From the NCBI RefSeq assembly GCF_009389715.1, contig NC_052393.1, positions 2,728,001 to 2,792,000 of the forward strand: a DNA stretch of 64,000 bases, given 5' to 3'. Source of the stretch: Phoenix dactylifera. Lineage: Eukaryota > Streptophyta > Magnoliopsida > Arecales > Arecaceae. Below the pieces are notes generated by a model. That model was not told the DNA's origin, made no database searches, and saw only the letters and a program-made list of their open reading frames with translations. The translations under genes were made by a program, and so were the position numbers. Shown here one piece after another: positions 21,207 through 32,599 of this stretch; position 1 is the first letter of the stretch; every line of letters starts with the position of its first letter.

Positions 21207-21990
21207 TGAGCTTTCATACCATAGAGCACACTTCTGCCACGCTCGCTAAATTAAAACTTTTCCGACTGGTTTATATATGTATATATGGAACGACAAGAGA
21301 AGGGACTCAGACTGGACGTTCTCGGTACTTACCGTCCCAGACAAAAATACGCAAGTCGCCAAAAAGAAAGAATTTGTAGGAGAGTTGACCCGCAGATTTT
21401 TTTTTTTTTTTAATGATGTAACGATTGCAAGAATCTGATGGTGACCCCTAATTATTATTTTTTTAATTAGATCCAAATGTGTGCATGGTTTGGATTGGAC
21501 CGGTTTAGAATTATTGTTGAAACCAAATCGACCTATTTAAAAAAGCCAGTTCACACCTAGCTGAAAATTTTAGCTTCTCTCGGTTTGATTTATCTGGTTG
21601 ATATTTAATAAGTTGGGCTATATGAACTGAGTTAAATCTAAACATGAAAACTTAATTTTATATAGAACTGGTATTCAATAGGCTAGACTAATGAACTGAA
21701 CTAAATCTGAACATATAAAAAATTTAAAAAATTGAATATATATGCATATATACACATATGGATCAGATTGAATGGCATCGGTTTCTATATATATATATAT
21801 AGGTCGGATCAAATTGATTTGGTTTGAATGTATATATTTATATATACCTAGGTCGAGTCGGTTTGAATTTTTTTGAAAACTCAAATCAAAATCAAACTAA
21901 TTTTTCTTTTTGATTTAAAACTTTTTCAAAGTGACACCAAACTGAATTTAGAAAAAACCGATATAAACCTACAATTCTCGCAGGATGGAG
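21207..21990 (+). repeat. copy 1 of a directly repeated block (hAT-like MITE plus flank)
   Basis: Starts ATACCATAGAGCACACTTCTG and runs through a TA-rich, GGTTTGAATTTTT-containing AT-rich element to about 21990. A near copy begins with the same words at 24411. This copy keeps TGTGTGCATGGTTTGGATTGG near 21479, which resembles the start of hAT-type miniature elements, but lacks the far end. The segment 21335-21520 is missing from the other copy. Confidence 0.75.
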
Positions 21991-22199
21991 TTCCAGTCAA
22001 TAACATAGTCTATATTATTTTTTTTCGATAATAAGTCAAAAATCATGCATACCATTTTGATTAATAAATTTGGGGGGATGTGTCTCACTTCCTCCGTTAT
22101 TCCGAAGAAGAAGAAGAATGAGTCAAAATCAGTTCATATTAGTTGGTTTGTTGTTCAGGTTTTTTTCAAAAATGTTGTTTAAGTATTGCTAGATGACAT

Positions 22200-23130
22200 G
22201 AAAACTAGCCAAGATCAGTCTGTTGCAAAGTTTGTTGTCATTAATGGCTTCTTCTTCTCTTGGACTCTTAAGGGATAGAGACCAATTAGTAACAACCACA
22301 TCTTTTTCCTCTCCTTTTCTATGATTACTCAAGTTTTGTTTTGGTGTAAATAATTTTGAAGATTCCTCCCTTATCATTAATGGTCGGGTGGCTTCTTTTG
22401 CCTCCCTTATCATCACAAAAAAAATCCCTCCCTAATTATCATGTGGTGATGGAAAAGTCAAAGAGAAGAACAATTAGCCAAATTTCAGACACTATTATAT
22501 TAAAAAAAAAAAGGTCAAGCAGGCCATCTCCTATTAAATTAGAATTGATGACATTCACATCTTTTTCCTCTCCCTTTCTGTGATTGCTCATGTTTTGTTT
22601 TGGGATAAAGAGCTTTGAAGATTCCTCATCTTGTTTCTCTCCTTTTCTGTGATTACTCATGTTTTGTTTTGGTGTAAAGAACTTTCAAGATTCCTTTCTT
22701 AACACTAATGGTCAGATGGCTTCTTTTGCCTTCCATATGATCACAAAAAAAAAAAACTCCCTAATTATCTTGTGGTCATGGAAAAGTCAAGCAGAAAAAC
22801 AATTAACCAAATTTCACACTCTATTAAATTAGAAAGAAAAAAAAAGTCAGGTAGGCCATCGTCTATTAGATTAGAATTGATGACACCCACATCTTTTTCC
22901 TTTCCTTTTCTGTGATAACTCATGTTTTGTTTTGAGATAAAGAACTTTGAAGATTCCTCATCTTTTTCCTCTTCCTTTTTGTGCTTACTCATGTTTTATT
23001 TTGGGGTAAAGAACTTTGAAGATTCCTCCCTTATCATTAATGGTCGGCGGCTTTTTTTGCCTACCTTATCATCACACACACATACACACAAAAATAAAAA
23101 TAAAAAAAAATAGAAGTTATGGAAAGGCCG
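22200..23130. repeat. 328-bp tandem repeat, three units with an inner 69-bp duplication
   Basis: Landmark TTTTGTTTTGG..TAAAGA.CTTT.AAGATTCCT occurs at about 22333, 22590, 22659, 22919 and 22989. Units 1, 2 and 3 are spaced about 328 bp; units 2 and 3 contain a second copy 69-70 bp further on, unit 1 has one. Other shared landmarks are ATTAATGGTC.G.TGGCTTCTTTTGCC, ATCACAAAAAAAA.TCCCTAATTATC and AGGCCATC.(C/T)TATTA. On the minus strand the 69-bp step keeps a frame (SSKLFIPKQNMSNHRKGEE repeats), but each frame is cut by stops in the AT-rich spacer. Confidence 0.85.
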
Positions 23131-23249
23131 GTCAAGCAGTCCATCATACATATTAGATTAGAAATTTAGAGGCTTATAGCTACCAGCAGAGCCAGAGGGC
23201 GATGGAAAATTGAAAAGAGACTTTGGGCAATGCATCGATGTTTCATGAT

Positions 23250-23335
23250 TGAGAGAGTCGTCCGTGATGGAGAAAGTCGTCCCTGATGAAAAGAGTGTCC
23301 GTGATGAAAAAAATCGCACATGATGGAGAGCAGAG
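23250..23335. repeat. ~19-bp minisatellite, four units
   Basis: Units based on GTCGTCCGTGATGGAGAAA are repeated about four times with drift (GTCGTCCCTGATGAAAAGA, GTGTCCGTGATGAAAAAA, CGCACATGATGGAGAGC). Confidence 0.75.
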
Positions 23336-23655
23336 AGGAGGGGAGGGTGACCAGGTTTGATTGGATACTTTTATAATTTGACAAAAAGTTCAGATCTTAT
23401 TCAATTGGAAACAGATGAAAAGTTCTAAGAATAGCCATAGGAAAACGGTGCTTCTCGGGATAATGTCTTTTTTTGGGTACATATCTTATTCAATTAGAGG
23501 GCAGGTTGCTTTGGGTTAGGTCTAGCTTATTTGTCTGATCAACTATATGGTCGTCCATTCTCAGTGAGTTTTTTCTTGGGTTCAAATGGATATTTCTATG
23601 ACAGGTCAAGTTGGGCGGAATTTATCTTGAAGGAATGCTAATCGAGGATGACGAG

Positions 23656-23768
23656 CAGTCTGGGTTTTTCTTTAACCCGTTTGCAGTCTGGGTTATTTCC
23701 ACGGAGGTTTAGTCCAATCAAGAATACTTGAGCCGATTGCAGTCTAGGTTTTTCTTTAACCCGAGCTA
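23656..23768. repeat. short direct repeat
   Basis: GCAGTCTGGGTTTTTCTTTA followed by ACCCG occurs at about 23657 and 23739, with a partial copy (GCAGTCTGGGTTATTTCC) between them at about 23684. Confidence 0.75.
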
Positions 23769-23942
23769 TTTTGAGCCCCACACATTGGATTTTGTTTCCC
23801 GCCATTGTGGTCTGCTATCTTAATTTACATCGCAGTGTTCCTTTGCTACGAAATTGCTATCACACTGTGCCGGTTGCTTTCCCTACAACTGGGGCTTTTT
23901 GTCACCAAGAGGCTAATCTCGATTTATTTATTTATTTTTTTA

Positions 23943-24180
23943 GTACAACGGCGGCTCATAGTCGACGAGTATGAATGCGGCCAACAAAATTAGAAAACAA
24001 AATACCCATTGGCAAAGATGTGTGGTCCACCCATACAAAGCCTCCTGAGTGATGAGCCACAAACGAGGCTACCCAGTCGGCATCACCATTTGCCTCCCTG
24101 TATATATGCGTAGCCTGGTAGGAGCTGCACTCCTCCATAAGTCTACAAATATCATGAACTATCGGCCCCAATGGCGAAAT
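23943..24180 (-). mobile_element. LINE ORF2 3' fragment (RNase H-like tail)
   Basis: Minus-strand translation: IVHDICRLMEECSSYQATHI, then YREANGDADWVASFVAHHSG and LFSNFVGRIHTRRL before the stop. It is the same LINE family as 13862-14150: the DNA word TTTTGTTGGCCGCAT and the terminal TGAGCCGCCGTTGTAC are shared. The stretch upstream on the minus strand (24425-24180) remains open and reads SKIQDDVSLRWSHRPIQQIH, which I do not recognise as LINE; the junction may be an insertion border. Truncated at its 5' side; no poly(A). Confidence 0.7.
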
Positions 24181-24410
24181 GGTTGTAGGTCCCGAGATAT
24201 TGAAATTAGAGCTAAATATGCTTTCTTAAAGCTGGTTAGAGTCGCAAAAGAATCATGTATTTGTTGAATAGGTCTGTGCGACCATCTTAGACTCACATCA
24301 TCTTGTATTTTAGATTTTAGATGGTTTCCAAATTTGCAGAAGGATTTGGTAGCTAGGACATCTTCCACACTCCTAAGTGACATCTTTACCAAATTCTTAG
24401 GGACTTGGAT

Positions 24411-24441
24411 AATACCATAGAGCACACTTCTGCCATGCTCG

Positions 24442-24523
<82 letters not shown>

Positions 24524-25074
24524 AATGACAACAGAAGGGACTCGACTGGACGTTCTCGGTTTGAAATCAGATCGACCTATTTAAAAAAGTCAGTTCACAT
24601 CGAGCTAAAAAAATTAGCTTCTTCCGGTTTGATTTATTCGATTGATATTTAATAAGTTGGGCTATATGTACTGAATTAAATCTAAACATAAAAATTTTAT
24701 TTTATATAGGACTGATATTCAATTGGCTAGACTAATGAATTGAACTAAATCTAAATATATAAAAAATTTAAAATATTGAATATATATGCATATATATACA
24801 CATATAGATCGGATTGAATGGGATATATATATATAGATCGGGTCAAATCGATTTGGTTTGAATGTATATATTTATATATACATATGACCTGTGTCGAGAC
24901 GGTCTGAATTTTTCTAAAAACTCAAACCGAAATCAAACTTTTTTTTTTTTTTGATTCGAGACTTTCTCAAAGCGACACCAAATTGAATTTAGAAAAAAAC
25001 CGATATAAACCGAACCGAAGAGACCGGATCGAATCAGATTCACAGTTTGGTTAGTTTATTGCACGCCCCTAAGT
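24411..25074 (+). repeat. copy 2 of the directly repeated block, hAT-like end intact
   Basis: Same start as 21207 (ATACCATAGAGCACACTTCTG). A pure TA tract fills 24443-24521, then the block continues as in copy 1 and runs further to GTTTATTGCACGCCCCTA at 25060-25074. That end (reverse complement TAGGGGCGTGCA) is typical of plant hAT-type miniature elements. Compared with copy 1 it lacks about 190 bp after GACGTTCTCGG. Confidence 0.75.
24443..24521. repeat. (TA)n microsatellite, about 79 bp
   Basis: Uninterrupted TA dinucleotides inside copy 2 of the duplicated block; copy 1 has only a short TATATATG at this place, so the tract expanded after the duplication. Confidence 0.95.
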
Positions 25075-27283
25075 AGACCCTATTTGGATGTAGAATAACT
25101 TGAGGATATCTGCACCCAAGAAAGGCGGGATAATGGGTTTATACCATCGAAGAGGATAAATAGATGGTCAAAGGTATAATTTTATTTCATTAGTTTGGAA
25201 GGTTAATTCAATTCCAATAATTTTGTGCAATAGAATTACATTATGGAGGAAAGGAAAGTTATCCCCTCGAATTACTTTTTTATCCCTGTCCATTTCTATA
25301 AAAAAAAGGTTTAAGTAATAACTCCCTGTATCTTGTATGAATTTGCAAACACCTCCTGCATGCCTAATTACTATAACATCAGCGCTGCATTTTTCATATT
25401 ATTTCAACTTGTTGCAATATGACCCATACTCCTAATTAAGGCTGCAAATAAGTCGGGTTGACTTGTGACCCAACTCAACCTAACCCCGCTTAGACCCAAT
25501 CTGGAGGATCCATGGGGCTGGGTTGACTTCCAAACTTGGACCCGTTCCACATCTCAAGTCGGATCCCAATTCAATTATTATATGGGTCTAATTTGGGTCT
25601 TCCAACTTATTAACCGACCCGACCTGACCCGATGCGTCCTGACACAAGTTATGTGGTTTTTATGTTAGCATGTAATTGAACAAACTTTATTTGAGAAATT
25701 GTTTAACAGAAAAAATAGGTTAAAAAACTGAAAATCATATATGATGGAATCTTTAATTGCCTTTGTTGTTAGATTTCTTGATCTTGTTCCTTGTTTTACT
25801 CCTTGATTTATAAAGCACTAATCATAGAACAAGTTGCACAAGTTTATTTTGATTGATACTTTAACCCATGTATAGGTCCTAGCATGTAAGAAATCTATAA
25901 ACTACATTCCTAAACTTCATCTATGCACAATATGTTAGAAACAAGATTATAGTGCTTGGAATCTCTAGGAATTGTGTGTCAAATGGCATTCATCACATAT
26001 TATTCAAATTCGATTCGGATTCCGATTCAGATTCTGGCCACGAACCGTTCCAATTCATATTGCAATCCATTCTGATTTCAATTCCGATTCCGATTTCAAT
26101 TACGAATCAAATGTCCCCTTAGAATCTTATAGTTCATGTTTAGGTTTAGGTAAAACTATGTACAAAAACAAGATGAATGACATTTTGGTCTGAAAAAGTG
26201 GAAACAACCATTCTTGAAAATATAAAAAAAACCCAAATCAATTCTACAAAAAAAGAAAATAAGGCGGCCATTTTTGTAAAATATCCTAAAGATAATCTAC
26301 ATAAGAGTATAGATGATACCACAATCCTATCCATTGTGGTTTGGTAGTTGAATCGTTTAACTCATCTACTGGCTTTAACATTGCTAATTCTCTGATCATA
26401 GTAAATTACTTTGAGTTGAATAAAACAAATTCACTTTTCCTCGTCACGTCCACTATGGAACGAAACACCTTCCCTACGCCCCCTCCCAAGTCAAATCTTA
26501 AATTCATAGAAATTTGTTGACCGGCTTTGGCTTTACTTACGTGAGGACCAGGTTGGCCAGATCGGTCAACGAACGAAGTAGCTAGACTCTACTGCCATTG
26601 AATAAGAGCACCTCCTATTTTGATCAAAGCAGGGGGCGTCGCCCTACTCTGTGAACATAAGAGGGGCGGAGGGCGCGGCGCCGGCGCCCTTTGCGGCACC
26701 ATAGACAGTCCTCCTTCTCCACGAAACTCCTCGGTTGGGCTCCGTTCGATAGGAGAACCCCTCGCGCCACCCCCTCTTCCTATCTCTCTCCTCTCCCTCC
26801 CTCTCTATCTCTCTCTCTCTCCATCACACACTAGTTCTCCCCTCCTCCTCTCCGCCGCTTGCCGTGGCATTGTGCCATGGCGGAAGAGTCTGAATTGGCA
26901 CGTCTAGTTGGATTTTGTTATAATTACAGTTAAATATCCCAATACATAACCACCTGCATGATTATGAATATTTTTAATATATGTATGTAATATGTTGATA
27001 AGTATGATGTAGAATGGATAATATTATTACTTATTTTCACACCATATTAATAACACTTAATTATAGTATACATGAACTAAGAAAGGGAATTGTTTCACAG
27101 CTACAAGAACTAAAAAAAAGGTATTAGACCAGCCATGCTGAGTGATTGCTGGTATATGTTAGATTCTCCTTGGAAGTTAGTATTGTTGTTGTTTCCTTTA
27201 TTAGCAACTCCTTCGAATCTAGGCGCGAAACTTCTTCGTTAGATTAGCCCAGCAGAAGCAATGACAGACATGTAATACGGGAG
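25075..27283. other. gene-free stretch, GC-rich island near 26.65-26.9 kb
   Basis: 25440-25640 is a mosaic of GACCCGACC/GGGTTGGGTTG words, a common decayed-repeat type. 25980-26110 repeats ATTC(A/C)GATTC words. 26620-26900 is GC-rich with a long CTCTCTCTCCCT tract and may be the old promoter or 5' UTR of the HSP90 locus that follows; no exon is supported. Confidence 0.35.
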
Positions 27284-30245
27284 ATGGAGACGTTCGCATT
27301 CTAGGCGGAGATAAACCATCTCCTCAACCTCTATATCAACACCTTCTACTCCAATAATTCCTCCGCGAGCTCATCAGCGTCGCCTCTGATGCGACTTCTT
27401 TTTTTGTTTCCAGACTATCTGTTGATCTTTCTGTTCTCGTGTTTTTTTCCCCTCTGTAGATAAGTAGAGGAGTTGGATAAAATTGGATTCGAGAGCTTGA
27501 TGGACAGGAGCAACCTGGATGCTCAGCCGAAGCTCTTCTTCATCTATGTCGTGCCTGACAAGGACTGCAAGGCCCTTTCCATCATCAACAGCGGCATCGG
27601 CTGGTAACCATTTCCCAGCCCCCCATGCCTTGCACTTCTAGTAATTGCTATGTTCTTTGACACTGGCTGTGCCTCTAGGTTTCTGGCTTCAAAGTAATGG
27701 AAACAGGACCTTGAATCTGGAAAATGCAGTAGGAATCTTCAATCGGGTTTTATGAATCTTTTTGCATAATTAATTACCTGGAATTCTAATTCAGGAGAAA
27801 AAAAAATGTGGAGTTAGGAAAGATCATGGTGTTGCAGTGGGTCCAAGAATAATGTGTCAGACCACATAATAATATGCATTGGCATCTCTGATTTCTTTGA
27901 TTTATTTCAATTTTGATTAGGTTTCCTTATAATTGCTTTCTTTTTTCTTTGAGAATTTCAGAAGTTCATATGGTTCTGCTCTTGTGGAGACTCTGATCCT
28001 CCAGAATCAGTCTTTTTTGCGGGATTAGAAAGTTTGGGTTCCAAAATTCTGGTCATAGAATCTTTATAGACGATCAAGATTCTATGTAACAGTAACAAGA
28101 TGTGGTGAGAACAGATGGTTCAATAAATTGTTTGCTTCCTGCCAATCTCACCAACTAGGGATATTTTCCCCTTGGGTCTCGATCAGCATAAACATTATTT
28201 TTCTATTTATTTATTTATTTATTTACAATCGATCACCTTGCATTTAAAAATTAATAGGATATGGATGAAAAAGAAGTAGAGCTTTGTCTTTTATGCAGAG
28301 TTTGTCTTTGGTTGCTTCTACTGGGAATTCAACTCATTAGAAGAGGCCCCTTGGGGGAAAAATACCCGGAAAAGAGTTTTGGTGTCAGCTTTGTAATCAT
28401 TTTTTTCTAAGACAATTTTTTTTTTTTTTGTAATATTCCAAAACTTGTGTTACTCTGGTACTTCAGACCTGGCTCCCAATTTGGGAGCCATTGCGTGGTC
28501 TGGCACAGAAGGATCCATGCAAGCACTGCAGGCAGGGAATCCCATTGTCACCAGATACTAAGGGGCGAGCAGCTCGGCAGGGGAACGCAGATCACACTCT
28601 ATCTCAAGGAAGACTGGGAAAAGTTTCTTTCTATATCTGTAAAAGTTCACTTCTATGATGAACTACTTCATATTGTTGGTTCTTACAAGTAAAATTAAAC
28701 ATTGCATTGCATTGCATTGGAATACTTGGAAGAGAGGAGGCTGAAGGATTTGGTGAAGCAGCACTCAGAATTCATCAGCTATCTAATTTAGTTCTAGACC
28801 GACAAGACCACCGAGAGGGAGACCAGTGATTATGAAGATAAGTATACCAAGAAGGAAGAGGAAGGTGATGTGGAAGAGGTTGACAAGGAAAAGGAGACCA
28901 AGTCCAAGAAGAAAAAGGTGGAAGGAGGTCTCTCATGAGTGGTCTCCCAACAACAAGCAGAAGCCCATCCGGCTTCAGAAGCCTGAGGAAATCACCAAGG
29001 AGGAATACGCTTCCTTCTACAAGAGCCTGACTAATGACTGGGAAGACCTTTTGGCTGTCAAGCATTTCTATGTGGAGGGACAGCTCGAGTTTGAGGACAT
29101 CTCTTTGTCCCAAGGAGGGCACCTTTCGACCTCTTTGATACAAGGAAGGAGCTGAACAACATCAAGCTGTATGTGAGAAGGGTCTTCAGCATGGACAAGT
29201 GAAAGGGGCTTATCCCAGAGTACCTCAGCTTTGTGAAGGATGCTGTGGATTCTGATGACCTCCCTCTCAACATCTCTTGTGAAATGCTTCAGCAGAACAA
29301 GATTCTCAAGGTGATCAGGAAGAATCTTGCGAAGAAATGCATTGAGATGTTCTCTGAGATCGCCGAGAACAAAGAGGATTATAACAAGTTCTATGAGGCC
29401 TTCTCAAATAATCTGAAATTGGGAAGCCATGAGGATAGCCAGAACAGAGCAAAGCTGGCAGATCTCATCCGCTACCACTCCATGAAGAGTGATGAAGAGA
29501 TGACCAGCTTGAAGGACTATGTGACCAGGATGAAATAGGGCCAAAGGACATCTACCACATCACAGGTGAGAGCAGGAAGGCGGTTGAGAACTCTCCTTTC
29601 TTGGGCAGGTTGAAGAAGAAGGGCTATGGAGTCCTATTCACGGTAGATGCTGTTGATGAGAATGCGGTCAGACATCTAAAGGCCAAAGGAGTATGATGGT
29701 AAGAAGCTTGCATCTGCAACAAAGGAAAGCCTCAGGAGGCAGACGAGGAAAAGAAGAAAAAGGAGGAGAAAAAAAGCTGCATTTGAGAGCCCTTGCAAGA
29801 CAATGAAGGATATTTTGGGAGAAAAGGTTGAGAAGGTGGTGGTAATCTGACAGGATTGTGGACTCACCCTGCTGTTTAGTGGCTGGTGAATATGGATGGA
29901 CTGCCAACATGGAGAGGATTATGGAGGGACAACAGCATGGGCTCTTACATGTCCAGCAAGAAGACTATGGAGATCAATCCGGACAATGGAATCATGAAGG
30001 AGCTGAGGAAGAGAGCAGAGGTTGATAAGAACGACAAATCAGTGAAGGACTTGCTCCTCTTGGAGACAGCTCTTTTGACATCTGCATTCAGTTGGGAAGA
30101 CCCTAACACCTCTGCAGGGAGGATACACCGAATGCAGGAGTTGGGTCTGAACATTGATGAGGAGGACGCTGGTGGTGACGACATGGACATGCCGGCTTTG
30201 GAAGAGGATGGCGATGAGCAGAGCAAGATGGAGGAGGTTGATTAA
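27284..30245 (+). pseudogene. cytosolic HSP90 gene, decayed but intron-retaining
   Basis: Matches cytosolic HSP90 from N-terminus to the MEEVD end. Order: METFAF then stop (27302), AEINHLLNLYINTFYSNN, frame loss with a few codons missing, LRELIS.ASDA; an intron-like gap; LDKIGFESLMDRSNLDAQPK ... INSGIG (27473-27603) ending at GTAACC; about 850 bp of intron-like DNA; traces of FGVSF (about 28394) and of the VTRD.SGEQLGRGT.ITL.LKED region (28490-28615) with a stop; an extra ~95 bp; then EYLEERRLKDLVKQHSEFIS and most of the middle and C-terminal domains to SKMEEVD and TAA 30243-30245. Stops or frame shifts occur also after FSMDK (29202), after RMK (29536) and several times in 29560-29880. The ATPase-domain part between GIGM and FGVGF (about 35 residues) is missing. 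Retained introns show a duplicated gene, not a processed copy. The C-terminal half is still well kept. Confidence 0.9.
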
Positions 30246-32451
30246 AGCTGTTCTGCAGGAGAGCTGGTGATAGTAATCTAGATCATGGGTTCCTACTCTC
30301 AGTTTTGGGTTCATCAGTGGTTCTGTTAATTTTCCTTCTCCAATACTGATTTTGTGAGTTCATTCTAACAAATTATATCTGGGTTTTGTAGCAGTTAACT
30401 ATAGACTGCCTTCAACTGATCAAGAAGTTTATGTATTCAAAGTTATTTGGGTTTTGTAGAAACTCAAATAATACCTTCCAGCTAGCCATTTTGGATGAGA
30501 TCCTGGGTTCTGACAGTTTGGATCAGTCATAATGTTTCCAGAAAGTTAGATATTTTGAGCCACTACTGTCAAGGTTGACAGTTGGACAACAAGTAGATCC
30601 GATGTAGTTGAAAGGACATTCTTGCTCATTTCTAGTGTTTTATCATTCGCGGACATATGGCAGGTCATAACATGATTAAAACACCCTTGAGGAGGTATCC
30701 ATATGTCACTCTATTCCCTCCTAAGGTAGCTGCGAGTTTGAAAGGATACTCTTTTACAAGGTTCTAAAATTGAATTTAAATCCATTTTGCTGTACATTTC
30801 TTTTTCCTGAAACCTGCATAATCTTCCACAAGAGAAAAGAAAATATCATTCTAGTGCCATGGTTCTCATTTCAGGACCTCCAAAGAGAAACAGATCATAC
30901 TGCCAATGGAATGTACAGAAACTACAATTTTCACTCAGGATCACATGTAGATTGCTCAACAAGCTATTGGAATACTAAGTTTGGATTGCTTTTAGTAATA
31001 GTATGTTACTTTAGTAAAATATGCATTTCTTTTGAAATACACCGACATCAGGTCTGGCAGTGAATCAATAGTGGCAAAAAGAAAGAGTTCTTCTAGAAGA
31101 AGGCACACCAGTAACTGCCAAAATTGGTAAGATGCAATTATCTAAACGATTCGTCATGCACCAAAGATTTACCATCCAGGATAGATTCATTCATCATATG
31201 CAAGAAATGGAATTAGATGATAATCTGTTTAAAAAGTAATCCACACCATCACTCTCTGCAACAATTCAACAAGAAACACAAAGGTTTAGTGGTTCGGCAG
31301 TTGGTTACTGAATAACTTATTACATTGCAATCCCAACTTTTTAACTTAAGGAGAACTAAGTTTTGCAGATCGGATTATACCTTCAATAAAACTTAAGAAA
31401 CAGAAAAGAACAGCCATTTCTATGATTTCCTAATAGTAGAGTAATTGAGTTAAAAACACTCTGACAACAGATTGAAGAACATCTTAGAGAATGGCTATAG
31501 AGGCCGGGAACCAATTACGAGTACAAAGAAAACCTGGTTGGGATGTTTCTGGGAACACATTGATACATAGTAGAAAGGCTTCCCGCTTGCGGCCATGCAT
31601 CACTGACTCATTATAACAAGTAAAACATTATTCCTTCTTGTGGTGTAGATATCTTTTCATCCTAGTATTTCTCAATACTGGCTGCATTGGTTATGCTAAA
31701 AGAGATTCTCAAATAAATGCAAAGTATTACTTTTAAGACATTCTTTGATCCTTGGGTTTCCAATTATATATTTCTCATCTGTAATTATCCCTGTGCTACA
31801 TGAATTTTGATTTCTTAATACAATCAGCCTAAATGGCAGACTTCTGTCTCGGAAGCAGTATGCCAGGGCAAACTATTGCAATTGAACTAGAGAAAATAAA
31901 GAAAGATGCTTATTTTATTGTTGATGTGACTCCAATGTGTCGACTTGTCATTAGATAAAAGGCAGGCTGCTTGTCAGAATTCACCATTCTGGATGGTGTT
32001 CTTGGAGATTTGAAAAACCCATGTGAATCGAGAAAGAAATAAATTGGACATGCAATTGGGACCAGACAGGTTTCTTGGACGCTTTCCAACTCCGGATCCA
32101 ACGTAAAAAATTTAATTGAATAATAGAGGTGGGTTGGGTTAGGAAAGACCTCAAATTCGATGGAAAATAACAGTTCTAGATGCTTTTCTTGGGGATTTTA
32201 TCCAAATCTTTAAATCTCAGAGAAAATTAAGGTAGATGGAGAGAAAATGGAACTTACAGTCGGAGTGGACCAGAGAAGGGTTTTGGATGCTTTCCGGTTC
32301 TTGCTCTCTCGCCATCTCCCGCCACGTCGATCTCTCCGCCGTACCTCTCATTCCAAGAATCGAAAGAAAAGGCATTGGGGTAAGAAGCGAAACGATCAAT
32401 GAGAAAGTGGAGGAAAGAGGAAAGAAAGCGAGTGCGGGCAGCGGTGAGTAC
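30246..32451. other. gene-poor stretch
   Basis: 30246-30350 is likely the 3' UTR of the HSP90 relic. The rest is AT-rich. It may hold introns or 3' parts of the minus-strand gene whose first exon is at 32516-32452, but I could not define later exons. 31930-32100 and 32110-32300 are diverged copies of each other (see findings). Confidence 0.35.
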
Positions 32452-32516
32452 CTGATGAGGAGTGCGGGGCTGGAAAGAGATGAGACGCCCCACCCACCGC
32501 CGGGCGACGACGCCAT
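32452..32516 (-). CDS. first coding exon of an unidentified minus-strand gene (partial model)
   Basis: A minus-strand ATG (32516-32514) opens MASSPGGGWGVSSLSSPALL and the exon ends CTCATCAG at 32452 before GTACTCACC, a fair donor site. A clear TATA box (CTATAAATTC, 32574-32583) lies about 60 bases upstream, leaving room for a short 5' UTR. The exon and its upstream 150 bp are GC-rich, as monocot first exons usually are. The next exon is uncertain: 32360-32250 reads TAERSTWREMAREQEPESIQ in the open frame and may be coding or 5' intronic. Product unknown. An alternative is that translation simply reads through without splicing at this donor, giving a 127-aa frame down to 32217. Confidence 0.4.
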
Positions 32517-32573
32517 TGGCTCGCCGTCGATGGGCAGCGGCTTTGGAATGGCGGAAGGGGGAGGGATGGGGGA

Positions 32574-32583
32574 GAATTTATAG
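32574..32583 (-). promoter_or_regulatory. TATA box
   Basis: TATAAATTC context on the minus strand, about 60 bases before the ATG at 32516, at the border of a GC-rich first exon. Confidence 0.6.
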
Positions 32584-32599
32584 AGAGCTCCGAGATGCA

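Noticed and set aside
22200-23130. CRISPR-like or satellite array
   Set aside because: Units of 328 bp in plant DNA with drift are an ordinary local tandem repeat, not a CRISPR array.
24159-24425. 88-aa minus-strand frame (KIQDDVSLRWSHRPIQQIH)
   Set aside because: Open up to the LINE tail but unrecognised; it ends where copy 2 of a repeat begins, so no gene call is made.
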